Assembly: GCA_049699975.1 (NCBI GenBank)
Contig: JBNAWB010000160.1
Location: 1 to 8,664, forward strand
Length of the DNA: 8,664 bases
Direction of reading: 5' to 3'
DNA from: CAZAGD01 sp049699975
Lineage (GTDB): Bacteria; Desulfobacterota; SM23-61
A program made the translations under genes and the position numbers. This document shows positions 1 to 7,466 of the stretch, piece after piece. The notes beneath the pieces were generated by a model. It was not told the origin of the DNA and ran no database searches. It worked only from the letters and a program-made list of their open reading frames with translations. Position 1 is the first letter of the stretch; the number at the start of each line of letters is the position of its first letter.

Positions 1-841
1 ATTTTGAATCTTTTGGAATAAGGTTTATGAGATCTCGCCTTTCTTCACCGTAATAATGAAAAGGTTTCACATTTTTATATTCCAACAATCGAAATTGGTC
101 AATTTTCATTCCCCACTTTTTAAGAAATATTTTGTTGTTTTTCTTTTCACTCCATTTTTTATAAAAATTGCCTCTTTTCTTAAGTGTTGTCTTTTCGAAA
201 TGGATTAAAACACTTTGGGGGCAAAAAAAGACCCGATATCCTTTGCTGCGCACTTTCAGGCATAAGTCAATATCCTCTGAACCATTCATGTACCTTTCAT
301 CAAATCCTCCTACTTTTTCGAAGAGATCCCGACGTATCATTAGGCAAGCTCCAGTAACGGCTTCGCATTCTCTTATTTCTTGAGCTGGAAAGATGTCGGC
401 AGGATATTTTTTATAAATATGCCGGCGATTACCCCGCCAATCAAATGCCACTCCAATGTGTTGAATTGTTCGATCAGGATATAAAAGCTTGCTTCCTACT
501 ATGCCGCAGTCAACTCTTTGCAGCATTAACTTGACCATCGGAGTTAACCAATTCTTTTCGGCAATAATATCATTATTCAAAAAAAGCAAAAGATCTCCTT
601 CCGCGCTCTTAGCTGCTAAATTATTACCGCGGGCATAGCCCAGGTTTTTAGGACTAAAAATGATTTTAAAAGGGAGGTTCTTCAAATAATCAGCAGTACC
701 TTTTTCGTTGGATCCATTATCTAAAATTATAATTTCAAAATTAGAATAGGTTGTATTCTCTATTATGGAATTAAGGCATTGTTGCAAAAAGGCCAATTGA
801 TTCCAATTCAGAATAATTATGCTTACTTTGGGAAAAATCAT
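1..841 (-). CDS. Family 2 glycosyltransferase, WbbL/rhamnosyltransferase-like (3' end cut by window edge)
   Basis: I translated this gene by hand: 280 codons stay open from ATG 841 to the window edge, so the C-terminus is missing. It is a GT-A fold, inverting family 2 transferase that would add a sugar from a nucleotide donor to a lipid-linked or core glycan at the cytoplasmic face. The N-terminal strand PKVSIIILNWNQ (residues 4-15) is followed by LDNGS (40-44), the DXD-like LFLNND (86-91, metal/nucleotide binding), the acceptor-side VTGACLMIRR (162-171), GGFDE (178-182) and the catalytic-region SEDIDLCL (188-195). This motif order is typical of the COG1216/WbbL group. The start overlaps the ligase stop in an ATGA junction, with AGGAGG ten bases upstream, so translation is coupled. 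The sugar specificity is unknown. rhamnosyl transfer is inferred only from family resemblance. Lysine-rich residues around 220-245 are the least conserved-looking part. Confidence 0.93.
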   Translation of the reverse strand, partial: MIFPKVSIIILNWNQLAFLQQCLNSIIENTTYSNFEIIILDNGSNEKGTADYLKNLPFKIIFSPKNLGYARGNNLAAKSAEGDLLLFLNNDIIAEKNWLTPMVKLMLQRVDCGIVGSKLLYPDRTIQHIGVAFDWRGNRRHIYKKYPADIFPAQEIRECEAVTGACLMIRRDLFEKVGGFDERYMNGSEDIDLCLKVRSKGYRVFFCPQSVLIHFEKTTLKKRGNFYKKWSEKKNNKIFLKKWGMKIDQFRLLEYKNVKPFHYYGEERRDLINLIPKDSK

Positions 842-2024
842 TTTTCATTTTCCTCCTGGGCAGGATAACCAAAAAGAAAACCAGCAAGTATAGAAAAAGC
901 TATAGCTTGGCCATGATGGAGAGTATGATCAAAGATTCCTCCCATAAAAATTACACAAAAAGCCCCCAGAGCCGCATATTTTTTAACAAGATCAATCCCT
1001 AATATAGGTCGGANNNNNNNNNNATTTTAAGCCAGTGTTTAAGAAACCCATAGATGATTAAAAAGATCGCAACTAGTCCTAAAAGACCCATTTGCGATAA
1101 AGTTTGAAAGTAGAGGCTGTGGGCGTCAAAATAGCTTGCGCCAGCATCGACGAAGAAGTTTTTGGGAAAAGTAAAGGAAAAATGATTTAAGCCAACGCCC
1201 CAAACTGGGTTTTCGAGAAACAATTGAATAGCGTGTTTCCAAAGCTCAAAGCGGGCATAAAGAGATGAAATTATAAAAATTTTATTGCGCATTGGTTCAA
1301 CAAAGAATATTGCCAGCAAAAGAATAGAGCAAACAATAATGAAAAATAAGCGAATCCATCTATGGTTTCTAAAATGCCATAGGAGGATTAGCAGATAGAT
1401 CCCCAGAGCTAAAAATGAAGTACGCATAACAGTCATTACACCCGCTATAATCAAGATAAAAATAAAGCAAGCCAAAATTACACTCGTTATTTTGCTTTTC
1501 TGAGTAGAAAACAGGAGTAAACTAATCAAGGTAGTAACCACGATTATCAAAAACATGGCAGTATAATTTTGGTTTCCTAATGATGGAATCTCTAAAGGCC
1601 GGTTTAAATAAAGGGACTTTCCTATATAAATTAAAGCTGCCAGAGTTGTGGTTGAGCTGAGAATCCAAAATAAAATTCGGATATTTTTTTCCTTTGGCGG
1701 AATACTTTGAGCCACAAAAAAAGGAGCAGTAAAGAAAAGGATATCATTTAAACCATCTAAACTGCGCCGCGGATTTTCTGCGCTCAAAGTTGTCAAGGTA
1801 GCAGCCAAAACGAGTAAAAAGAACCCATAATGGGTTAGAGTTAATTTTAATATTTGTTCTCGCCGCCATAATTGAATTAAAAAAACTAAGGAAGCAAGAA
1901 AAATAGATATCTCTTTCAATGACTCTGAAAAGGGTAAAGAAGCGAATAATAAAATCATTAAATAAAAATTTTTTTTCTCCAAATTAACCAAAAGAAAAGA
2001 AAATACATTTTTCATAAAATTCAC
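838..2024 (-). CDS. O-antigen ligase-like / Wzy_C polytopic membrane protein, interrupted by an assembly gap
   Basis: This is a probable inner-membrane WaaL-type ligase, which would transfer undecaprenyl-linked glycan onto lipid A-core at the periplasmic face. Before the gap 333 residues are readable, with about ten hydrophobic segments. Wzy_C-like landmarks are LGNQNY (149-154), VMRTSFLAL (199-207, arginine R201), ARFELWKHA (257-265), NPVWGVGLNHF (272-282) and DAHSLYFQTLSQMGLLGL (300-317, with candidate catalytic H302). After the ten Ns the same frame hits a stop after four codons. Another frame stays open for 57 residues to the TGA at 840-838. It contains GGIFDHTLHHGQAIAF plus a last hydrophobic helix, the classic tail of this family. 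The total is about 394 residues plus the unknown gap, a normal length. The start is GTG 2024, overlapping the upstream stop and supported by GAGGA six bases before it; ATG 2015 is a weaker alternative. A Wzy polymerase is the main alternative function. Confidence 0.88.
852..857 (-). promoter_or_regulatory. Ribosome binding site of the distal GT2
   Basis: AGGAGG reads on the minus strand ten bases before the ATG at 841, inside the last codons of the ligase gene. A nearer ATG at 848 lies out of frame with the GT2 and meets no family match, so 841 is the chosen start. Confidence 0.6.
1014..1023. other. Assembly gap (10 Ns) inside the ligase gene
   Basis: Ten Ns join two contigs. The flanking halves of the ligase gene lie in different frames: codons begin at positions equal to 2 modulo 3 before the gap and 0 modulo 3 after it. 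An intact gene therefore needs a true gap length equal to 2 modulo 3 (for example 2, 5, 8 or 11 bases), so ten is a placeholder or a slight misestimate. Because the summed protein already has normal length, the missing piece is probably short. Confidence 0.97.
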
Positions 2025-2950
2025 TTGAAATCCTCAATACATTTAATCAAAGTTTCTGCCCGATGAACATATGTATGCTGAGCAAGGACACGCCCATAAG
2101 CATTTTCAGCAATTCGGCGGGCCTCGCTGATATTACCAATATAATATTTTATTTTTTCTACACAATCTCTAAGATTTTTAAAGGTAACTATTTCATTCCC
2201 TAAGGAAAAATCTATATCCGCGCAAACTCTTTCTTCCGATAATAAAAACCCACCGCAGGCAGGTACGCCATAACATCTTTCGGGCAACCCCCAACTTTTT
2301 TCTCTTTGCCCATCTGCGGCACAGCCAACATTGAGATTTATGCGACTTCTCTGAATAATTTCTACCTGTTCTTGATAACTCATAAACCGACTATCACAAA
2401 ACCGATAATTGATCTTTTCTTTTTCTAAAATCTTAGCTAATTTTCTCAGGAAGTTAACTCTTGCTCGATGCTCTGGGTGGGCTGTGTGGTCTAAGTTACC
2501 CAAAAAGGATACATCCCAATAATAAAAAGATGGATCCCTCATTTCTTGTAATGAGTGGTCTCCTAAATTATATTTACTTGTCCAGGCGGCATTGGGTAGG
2601 TAAATAATTTTCATCTTTGAGCTCTGGAGACCGTGAACATCGTGGGAAGCAAAAATATCTAAAAGGGGGAGTCTTTGCAATGCTTGCATTTTCCAAGCAC
2701 TCGCCCCTACATTTGGCCAATCCACGCACCAAGTAATTCTAATCACCTTATGGCGCTGCATCCATAAAGAAAGGATTAAAAATTTTATTTCTCTTTTCAA
2801 AATCTGCTTAGTTTCAAATACAACTGCCTCAATTTTATGCTCTTTAATTTTTTTCATTTCCCAAATATTCCAGAAAACTTTATGACCCAAAGTTTCAAAA
2901 GCTTCCATCAGTCTTTCTGGGGGCCGTTTATAATTTAGCAGAATATTCAT
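2021..2950 (-). CDS. CgeB-type glycosyltransferase (Glyco_trans_1_2 family)
   Basis: This gene encodes 309 residues from ATG 2950, which shares an ATGA overlap with the stop of the upstream fusion gene. A longer reading from 3049 adds 33 residues that merely retranslate the end of the fusion gene, so I reject it. The fold is GT-B, as in family 4-type transferases annotated as spore maturation protein CgeB, and no membrane segment is evident. Landmarks are the ITWCVDWPN segment (72-80), VSFLGNLDH (147-155, start of the C-terminal nucleotide-binding domain), RSRINLNVG (201-209) and GLPERCYGVPACGGFLLSEE (221-240). This last stretch is the signature of the C-terminal domain, with E224 the likely nucleotide-contacting acid. 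CgeB acts on the spore coat in Bacillus, but relatives sit in many surface-glycan clusters. Here, between LPS core transferases and the ligase, a role in adding a distal core or O-unit sugar is inferred. Donor and acceptor are unknown. Confidence 0.85.
   Translation of the reverse strand: MNILLNYKRPPERLMEAFETLGHKVFWNIWEMKKIKEHKIEAVVFETKQILKREIKFLILSLWMQRHKVIRITWCVDWPNVGASAWKMQALQRLPLLDIFASHDVHGLQSSKMKIIYLPNAAWTSKYNLGDHSLQEMRDPSFYYWDVSFLGNLDHTAHPEHRARVNFLRKLAKILEKEKINYRFCDSRFMSYQEQVEIIQRSRINLNVGCAADGQREKSWGLPERCYGVPACGGFLLSEERVCADIDFSLGNEIVTFKNLRDCVEKIKYYIGNISEARRIAENAYGRVLAQHTYVHRAETLIKCIEDFK
2031..2035 (-). promoter_or_regulatory. Ribosome binding site of the ligase gene
   Basis: GAGGA on the minus strand sits six bases upstream of GTG 2024, within the final codons of the CgeB-like gene. 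This spacing favours the GTG over the ATG at 2015, which would be 15 bases away. Confidence 0.55.
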
Positions 2951-5163
2951 AGAGGTTTCTGGTCCATCAAAATTTCTGCTGCTGCCAATACTTCTTCTGA
3001 AGTAATTTGTTCCAGGCATTTCGGGTGCGTACACTTTTTGCCTAAACAAAGATGGCAGGTTTTTTGACGGTAGATAACTATGGGCCGCTGATCAAGGTAT
3101 GGACCACATTGCGCTGGGTCAGTGGCTGCGAAGAGAGCTATTGCAGGAGTGCCTAAGGCAAAGGCAATATGCATGGGGCCGGTATCATTGGTTATAAAAA
3201 GATTCAGTCTTTCGATAAGCGCCGCCGTCTCTCTTAAAGAAAATCGGCCAGCCACGGCAATTGCCTGGGGGATATTATTAGCTATTTTGCAGGCTATTTC
3301 CTGCTCTTTTCCATTTCCGGTGATAAAAATGATGGCTCTGTACTTCTGCTGCAGGAAAAGGCCCACTTCCACAAATCGTTCCCAAGGCCAACATTTGAAA
3401 GGCTTTTGGGCTCCCGGATGCAGGCCAATCAATGGTTGCTTTAAATTAATTCCTTGGCTACGCAAAAAATTTTTAACTGCTTCTCGATCCCTTCCGTTTA
3501 AGTATAATTCCAAAGGATAACGGACAGTAGAAAAATGCCGATCAAACTGTTGGAGTAAATACATTCTTTTTTCCACACCATGTAAGCCAGAAGGAGGACA
3601 AACAGCCTTAGTAAGCAAAAAATCCAGTCCTTTATTTTCCCCTTTTATACCTATGCGCTCATTGGGCCCCGCTAAATAACAAAAAGGCCAGATAAGGCGA
3701 TCAGAAGAATGAAAAATGAAGGCCGTATGGAAATTGCTTTGGCGCAAAGAGATCAAAAGCCAAGGCCAGGAAATAACACTTTTTAGCCCTTTGTCAAAAA
3801 TAAAAAATTTATCTACCCTTGGATTTCCTTGTAATATTTCTAGTCCCAACCGATTAGTTAAAACCCCAATATAACTATGCGGGTAGGCTTCCTTTAAAGC
3901 TCTTATGGCTGGGGTTCCCCAAAGAGTATCTCCAATTCCCGTGGTAGTGATGATTAAAAATCTATTAGGCTTACCTGCAGAATATTTCTTAGGGCCCAAA
4001 CCGATTTTAGGAGCAAAGAGCATACATTTTTTTATAAGAAGATTCTTGAGTCGGGGAACAAGTCTTTCTCGTTTCTTTAAACGACCGGAAAGTAAATCGC
4101 CATACAATTCTTCAAGGCGGTCGAGCATTATTTTATGGGAATATTTTTCTTTGATATATTCTCGACCATTTTCTATAAGAATTTGCCGCAATTCGGAATT
4201 TTTATAAATTTCTATTACACCTTCAGCAATTTTCTCAGCATCTCGAGGAGGGATTAAAATGCCTGTCCGCCCTTCGATAATAACTTCAGGTATACTCCCT
4301 ACTCTTGTTGCTACCACAGGCTTTCTCATGGCCAGAGCCTGGAGAATTGTTTGCGGAACACCTTCATGGCCGTAGGAAGGGTGGACTAATATATCCAAGG
4401 AAGCGATAATTTCAGGTATATCTTCTCGATGGCCCAAGAGAATAACTTTATTCTGCAATCTAAGTTCTTCAATGGCGTTCTTAATGTTGTTTAATTGTGG
4501 ACCGTCGCCGACAATATAAAACTGGGCATCCGGAATTTCCTGTAAAATCAGGGGAACAGCTCTTAAAAAGTACTGGTGGCCTTTCCAGCTCCGCAAAACT
4601 CCGACCATGCCCACTGCCAAACCTTTATGGGGCAAAGAGGGTTTAATTTTTTCAGGATCAAATTCCTCTAAATCAATTCCTGTGGGAATAGAAAAAATTT
4701 TATCTCCATCAAAATTGTTTTCTAAAATCATCTGCCGGCGAATCTCCTCGCCCGTAGTGATTACGGCATCCGGTAAAATGTCATAAATCAATCGGCTCCA
4801 TAAATTCTTGCTAATTGGTGTGGAAAGGTGCCGGGTGCGAATAATTAGCGGTTTTCTCCCAGATATTTGGGCAGCCAGAATGCCCAACCAGCTATCAGAT
4901 GAGCTATGGGTATTTAAAATATCTATTTCTTTCTTGTCTAAGATGGAGACCATTTGCCTGAAGACCCAGGGATATTGGGGTGCCAATTCTAGGGGGATTA
5001 TTTCCAGACCGGCTTTTTCAGCTCGGGGAAGGAGAAGACTCTTGGGCGGAGCAGCGACGAGCACTCGATAACCCCGCGCTTTCATCCCCAAAGATTCCTG
5101 CAGGATCCGAATTTCTTGTCCCCCCCAGCCGAGGGAAGATTCTGTATGCAATATGGTTAACAT
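2947..5163 (-). CDS. Two-domain glycosyltransferase: N-terminal GT4 fused to C-terminal GT9 heptosyltransferase
   Basis: Two complete GT-B enzymes are joined in one 738-residue reading frame. Residues 1-360 are a family 4 retaining transferase: the glycine-rich GWGGQEIRI (12-20), VGVLRSWKGH (187-196, phosphate-binding K194), YIVGDGP (216-222) and HEGVPQTILQALAM (266-279). In this last motif the usual E-x7-E reads E267-x7-Q275. A basic linker (361-400) follows. Residues 401-738 are family 9, heptosyltransferase-like: ITTTGIGDTLWGTPAIRALK (405-424), GLHPGAQKPFKCWPWERF (580-597), FITNDTGPMHIAFALGTP (656-673) and a cysteine tail with C703, C706, C711 and C716. Each half has normal family length, no stop or frameshift separates them, and a cytoplasmic location is expected. 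It starts seven bases after the WaaG-like stop and ends in an ATGA overlap with the next gene. Consecutive transfers of a hexose and a heptose to the LPS core are inferred, not shown. Confidence 0.92.
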   Translation of the reverse strand: MLTILHTESSLGWGGQEIRILQESLGMKARGYRVLVAAPPKSLLLPRAEKAGLEIIPLELAPQYPWVFRQMVSILDKKEIDILNTHSSSDSWLGILAAQISGRKPLIIRTRHLSTPISKNLWSRLIYDILPDAVITTGEEIRRQMILENNFDGDKIFSIPTGIDLEEFDPEKIKPSLPHKGLAVGMVGVLRSWKGHQYFLRAVPLILQEIPDAQFYIVGDGPQLNNIKNAIEELRLQNKVILLGHREDIPEIIASLDILVHPSYGHEGVPQTILQALAMRKPVVATRVGSIPEVIIEGRTGILIPPRDAEKIAEGVIEIYKNSELRQILIENGREYIKEKYSHKIMLDRLEELYGDLLSGRLKKRERLVPRLKNLLIKKCMLFAPKIGLGPKKYSAGKPNRFLIITTTGIGDTLWGTPAIRALKEAYPHSYIGVLTNRLGLEILQGNPRVDKFFIFDKGLKSVISWPWLLISLRQSNFHTAFIFHSSDRLIWPFCYLAGPNERIGIKGENKGLDFLLTKAVCPPSGLHGVEKRMYLLQQFDRHFSTVRYPLELYLNGRDREAVKNFLRSQGINLKQPLIGLHPGAQKPFKCWPWERFVEVGLFLQQKYRAIIFITGNGKEQEIACKIANNIPQAIAVAGRFSLRETAALIERLNLFITNDTGPMHIAFALGTPAIALFAATDPAQCGPYLDQRPIVIYRQKTCHLCLGKKCTHPKCLEQITSEEVLAAAEILMDQKPL

Positions 5164-5170
5164 CTTTTAA

Positions 5171-6334
5171 TTAATCAATGCTTTTTCTCTTAGAATCTAT
5201 AATTTCTTTGTATAGGCCGATCAAGTCTTGGACATTAGACTCAATTGTGGTTAAAGGAGAAATTTCTCTAACCCTTTGGCGATAGTCACCTCTTCCCCAG
5301 ATTTTTATTGCTTCTTGCAATTTATCATTTATTTCCCAAATATTAGTCGGGTCATCGATCAGGAGGCCATTTTCTCCTGCTCTGATCAGTTCCGCTGCTC
5401 CGTTGATTTTAGAAGTAATCACTGGTAAACCAGAAGCTAATGCTTCAACGCAGGCATTGCTAAAGGGCTCATAAATTGAGGGCAGCACGAAAAAATCGCT
5501 AATTCCATAAAAATAATCTACTTCCATTTGTGGCCCGGCAAAAAGAACCCTTTCGGCCACGCCCAATTTTCGCGAGTATTCTTTATATCTTTGGATTCCA
5601 TTTTTGCCCACTACTAATAATTTTAAATTTTTTTTATCGAAAAATGAAAGGGCATTTAAAAGAAACGGTAATCCTTTACGCTCAAATCCTGAACCGACAA
5701 AAAGAAATACAACATCGTCATCTTCTATTCCCCATCTCCCTCTCCAAATCTGCCGATTCTGCTGCACACGCCTAGGATGAAATCGCTTTAGATCAACACC
5801 ATTATAAAGCACCCTAATTTTCCCTTCAGCCAATCCGTAATAGTGGATAATTTCTTTTTTACCACGCTGAGAATTGGCAATTACATATTTTAGATAAGGT
5901 GAATTTAGAAGCCGCTTTTCTAAATAGAGAATAACTAAATGCTTTGGATTAACAGAATAAGTAGGCCTTTTAAACCAAGGGGCGATTTTTTTCCGCTGCT
6001 TTAACCACTCTCGATGACAGCCATCTCCGGCCCGGTATAAATCTTGGAAAAAAGTGCGCTCAAAACTATGAATAACATCAAATTCTTCTTGCTGAAGGAC
6101 TTGCAAGGTGGCCCTGGCAAAAGTTAAAGAATCCAGAAAGGATAAAGTGGAAAAAACTTTTATTTGCCGAAAATAAAATTGAGGGCTAAGGTGAACTGGT
6201 TTTTCCCATTTCTGGGCTAATATATGCACTTCATGGCCCTGACGGCAAAGCTCTTCAATCAGGCGGGAAAGGTATCTTTCGGCACCTCCATAGGCGGTAT
6301 AATTTTTGCGAATTAGAGCGATCTTCATAATCAT
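5171..6334 (-). CDS. Family 4 glycosyltransferase, WaaG-like (LPS core glucosyltransferase type)
   Basis: This 387-residue GT-B protein resembles WaaG, the enzyme that adds the first outer-core glucose to heptose II in enterobacteria. Evidence includes the N-terminal AYGGAERYLSRL (14-25), the stretch HSFERTFFQDLYRAGDGCHR (89-108, comparable in position to the WaaG segment before its cysteine), ANSQRGKKEI (153-162), VLYNGVDLKRFHP (175-187), FVGSGFERKGLPFLLNAL (212-229, phosphate-binding K220) and the intact E-x7-E pair E289/E297 in YEPFSNACVEALASGLPV. Length is close to the family's. It should be peripheral on the inner membrane's cytoplasmic face. An in-frame TGA directly precedes ATG 6334, so the start is this codon or ATG 6328. 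Neither has a clear ribosome binding site. It lies 40 bases after the GT9 gene and seven before the fusion gene. The acceptor here may differ, since the true core structure is unknown. Confidence 0.88.
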   Translation of the reverse strand: MIMKIALIRKNYTAYGGAERYLSRLIEELCRQGHEVHILAQKWEKPVHLSPQFYFRQIKVFSTLSFLDSLTFARATLQVLQQEEFDVIHSFERTFFQDLYRAGDGCHREWLKQRKKIAPWFKRPTYSVNPKHLVILYLEKRLLNSPYLKYVIANSQRGKKEIIHYYGLAEGKIRVLYNGVDLKRFHPRRVQQNRQIWRGRWGIEDDDVVFLFVGSGFERKGLPFLLNALSFFDKKNLKLLVVGKNGIQRYKEYSRKLGVAERVLFAGPQMEVDYFYGISDFFVLPSIYEPFSNACVEALASGLPVITSKINGAAELIRAGENGLLIDDPTNIWEINDKLQEAIKIWGRGDYRQRVREISPLTTIESNVQDLIGLYKEIIDSKRKSID

Positions 6335-6374
6335 TCAAGGTTAATAAATAATAATCCGCAATGATTGGCCACGA

Positions 6375-7466
6375 TTATAAAGTTATTCTTCCTAAGATTG
6401 CCCAAACCGCCTCTAAAACCTCTGCGGCGGTGATCTCTTCCAGACATCGGCTCTTTTTGCTTCCTCCACAACCATCTTTACCGCATGGACGGCAAGGCAT
6501 ATCTTTTTTTATTACTATATGGCCCTCTCCCCATGGTCCCCAATTATTTTCACCCGAGGGGCCAAAAAGAGCTACGACAGGGGTGCCTACCGCAGCGGCA
6601 ATGTGCATAGGAGCAGTATCAACTCCGATAAATAACTGACACCGATGGCTCAGAGCCGCCATCTGTTTGAGAGTCAATTGGCCGGCCAGGTTAATAGGAC
6701 GACTACGGCATAAATTTATAATATTGTTAGCCTTCTGCAACTCTCTTTGGTCTGGTCCGCTGGTTAAAACCACGCGCAGCCCACTTCTTTCCTGTAAAGT
6801 ATCGATTACTTCTGCTACTCCCTCATCTCGCCAGCACTTAAAAAGCCAATGGGAAGTGGGGTGAATTTGAACTAAAATATCATGCTTTTGTATTCCTGCA
6901 CTTTCTAAGATTTGATTTATTCTGGCTTCATCTTCTGTATCATAAAAGATTTCTAACTTTTTATCCTGGATTTCTATACCTAAACTTCGCGGGATTTCTA
7001 AAAGTTGTTCAATTACATGACCTTTAACTTTACCCAAATCAATAAGTTGATGGAAAATAATTTTTTTCCACCAAAAAGAACTATCTTTCCTCAACACCCC
7101 AACTTTCAAAGGGGCTCCGCTGGCTAAGCAGAGGAATGCTCCCCGGTCGCCTTCCGTAAAGTTAATAGCTAAGTCAAATCGACGCTGGCGGATTCTCCAG
7201 ATAAATTCCCATTCCTTTTTTATTCTTTGCTTAAAGGGTAATTTCTTCCATAATGGATCAAATATAAGAATCTCATCTAAAAAAGGATTTCCGGATAACA
7301 TCGATTCCGTCCCCGCGTTGACCAAGGCGGCAATATATGCTTTGGGAAATTTCTGGCGGAAGGCTTTAATCGCTGGAACCATGAGCAAGACATCGCCTAT
7401 CTTCCGCAGGCGGATTAACAAGATCCGCTGGATGTCTTTATCCTGCAAATGGGAAAGCATCTTCAC
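6375..7466 (-). CDS. Family 9 glycosyltransferase, WaaQ-like LPS heptosyltransferase
   Basis: This inverting GT-B enzyme of the heptosyltransferase family (363 residues) would use ADP-heptose to extend the LPS inner core in the cytoplasm. The N-terminal motif RILLIRLRKIGDVLLMVPAI (14-33) holds the acceptor-side G24-D25. The C-terminal domain has VQIHPTSHWLFKCWRDEG (199-216), VVLTSGPDQRE (232-242), AGQLTLKQMAAL (261-272) and FIGVDTAPMHIAAAVGTPVV (279-298), with D283 in the nucleotide-sugar-binding signature. F-K-C-W and the GVD(T/S)AP form favour heptosyltransferase III (WaaQ) over WaaC/WaaF. A cysteine tail (C325, C328, C333, C341) mirrors that of the GT9 half of the fusion protein. The start is GTG 7466 or ATG 7460. 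Both overlap the end of the upstream GT2 gene by 23-29 bases, and no decisive ribosome binding site separates them. Heptose as donor is a family-based inference. Confidence 0.9.
   Translation of the reverse strand: MKMLSHLQDKDIQRILLIRLRKIGDVLLMVPAIKAFRQKFPKAYIAALVNAGTESMLSGNPFLDEILIFDPLWKKLPFKQRIKKEWEFIWRIRQRRFDLAINFTEGDRGAFLCLASGAPLKVGVLRKDSSFWWKKIIFHQLIDLGKVKGHVIEQLLEIPRSLGIEIQDKKLEIFYDTEDEARINQILESAGIQKHDILVQIHPTSHWLFKCWRDEGVAEVIDTLQERSGLRVVLTSGPDQRELQKANNIINLCRSRPINLAGQLTLKQMAALSHRCQLFIGVDTAPMHIAAAVGTPVVALFGPSGENNWGPWGEGHIVIKKDMPCRPCGKDGCGGSKKSRCLEEITAAEVLEAVWAILGRITL

Noticed and set aside
999..1013. Stop of the ligase at 999 after the gap
   Set aside because: It depends on the arbitrary ten-N length. 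The alternative frame carries the expected ligase tail down to 838.
2951..3049. N-terminal extension of the CgeB-like protein starting at 3049
   Set aside because: These 33 residues are an out-of-frame reading of the fusion gene's end. The family-like N-terminus begins at ATG 2950 in an ATGA junction.
6335..6374. Regulatory element in the 40-base gap before the WaaG-like gene
   Set aside because: It is short and AT-rich with no stable hairpin or recognisable site, and the start lacks a clear ribosome binding site. I see nothing more to claim.
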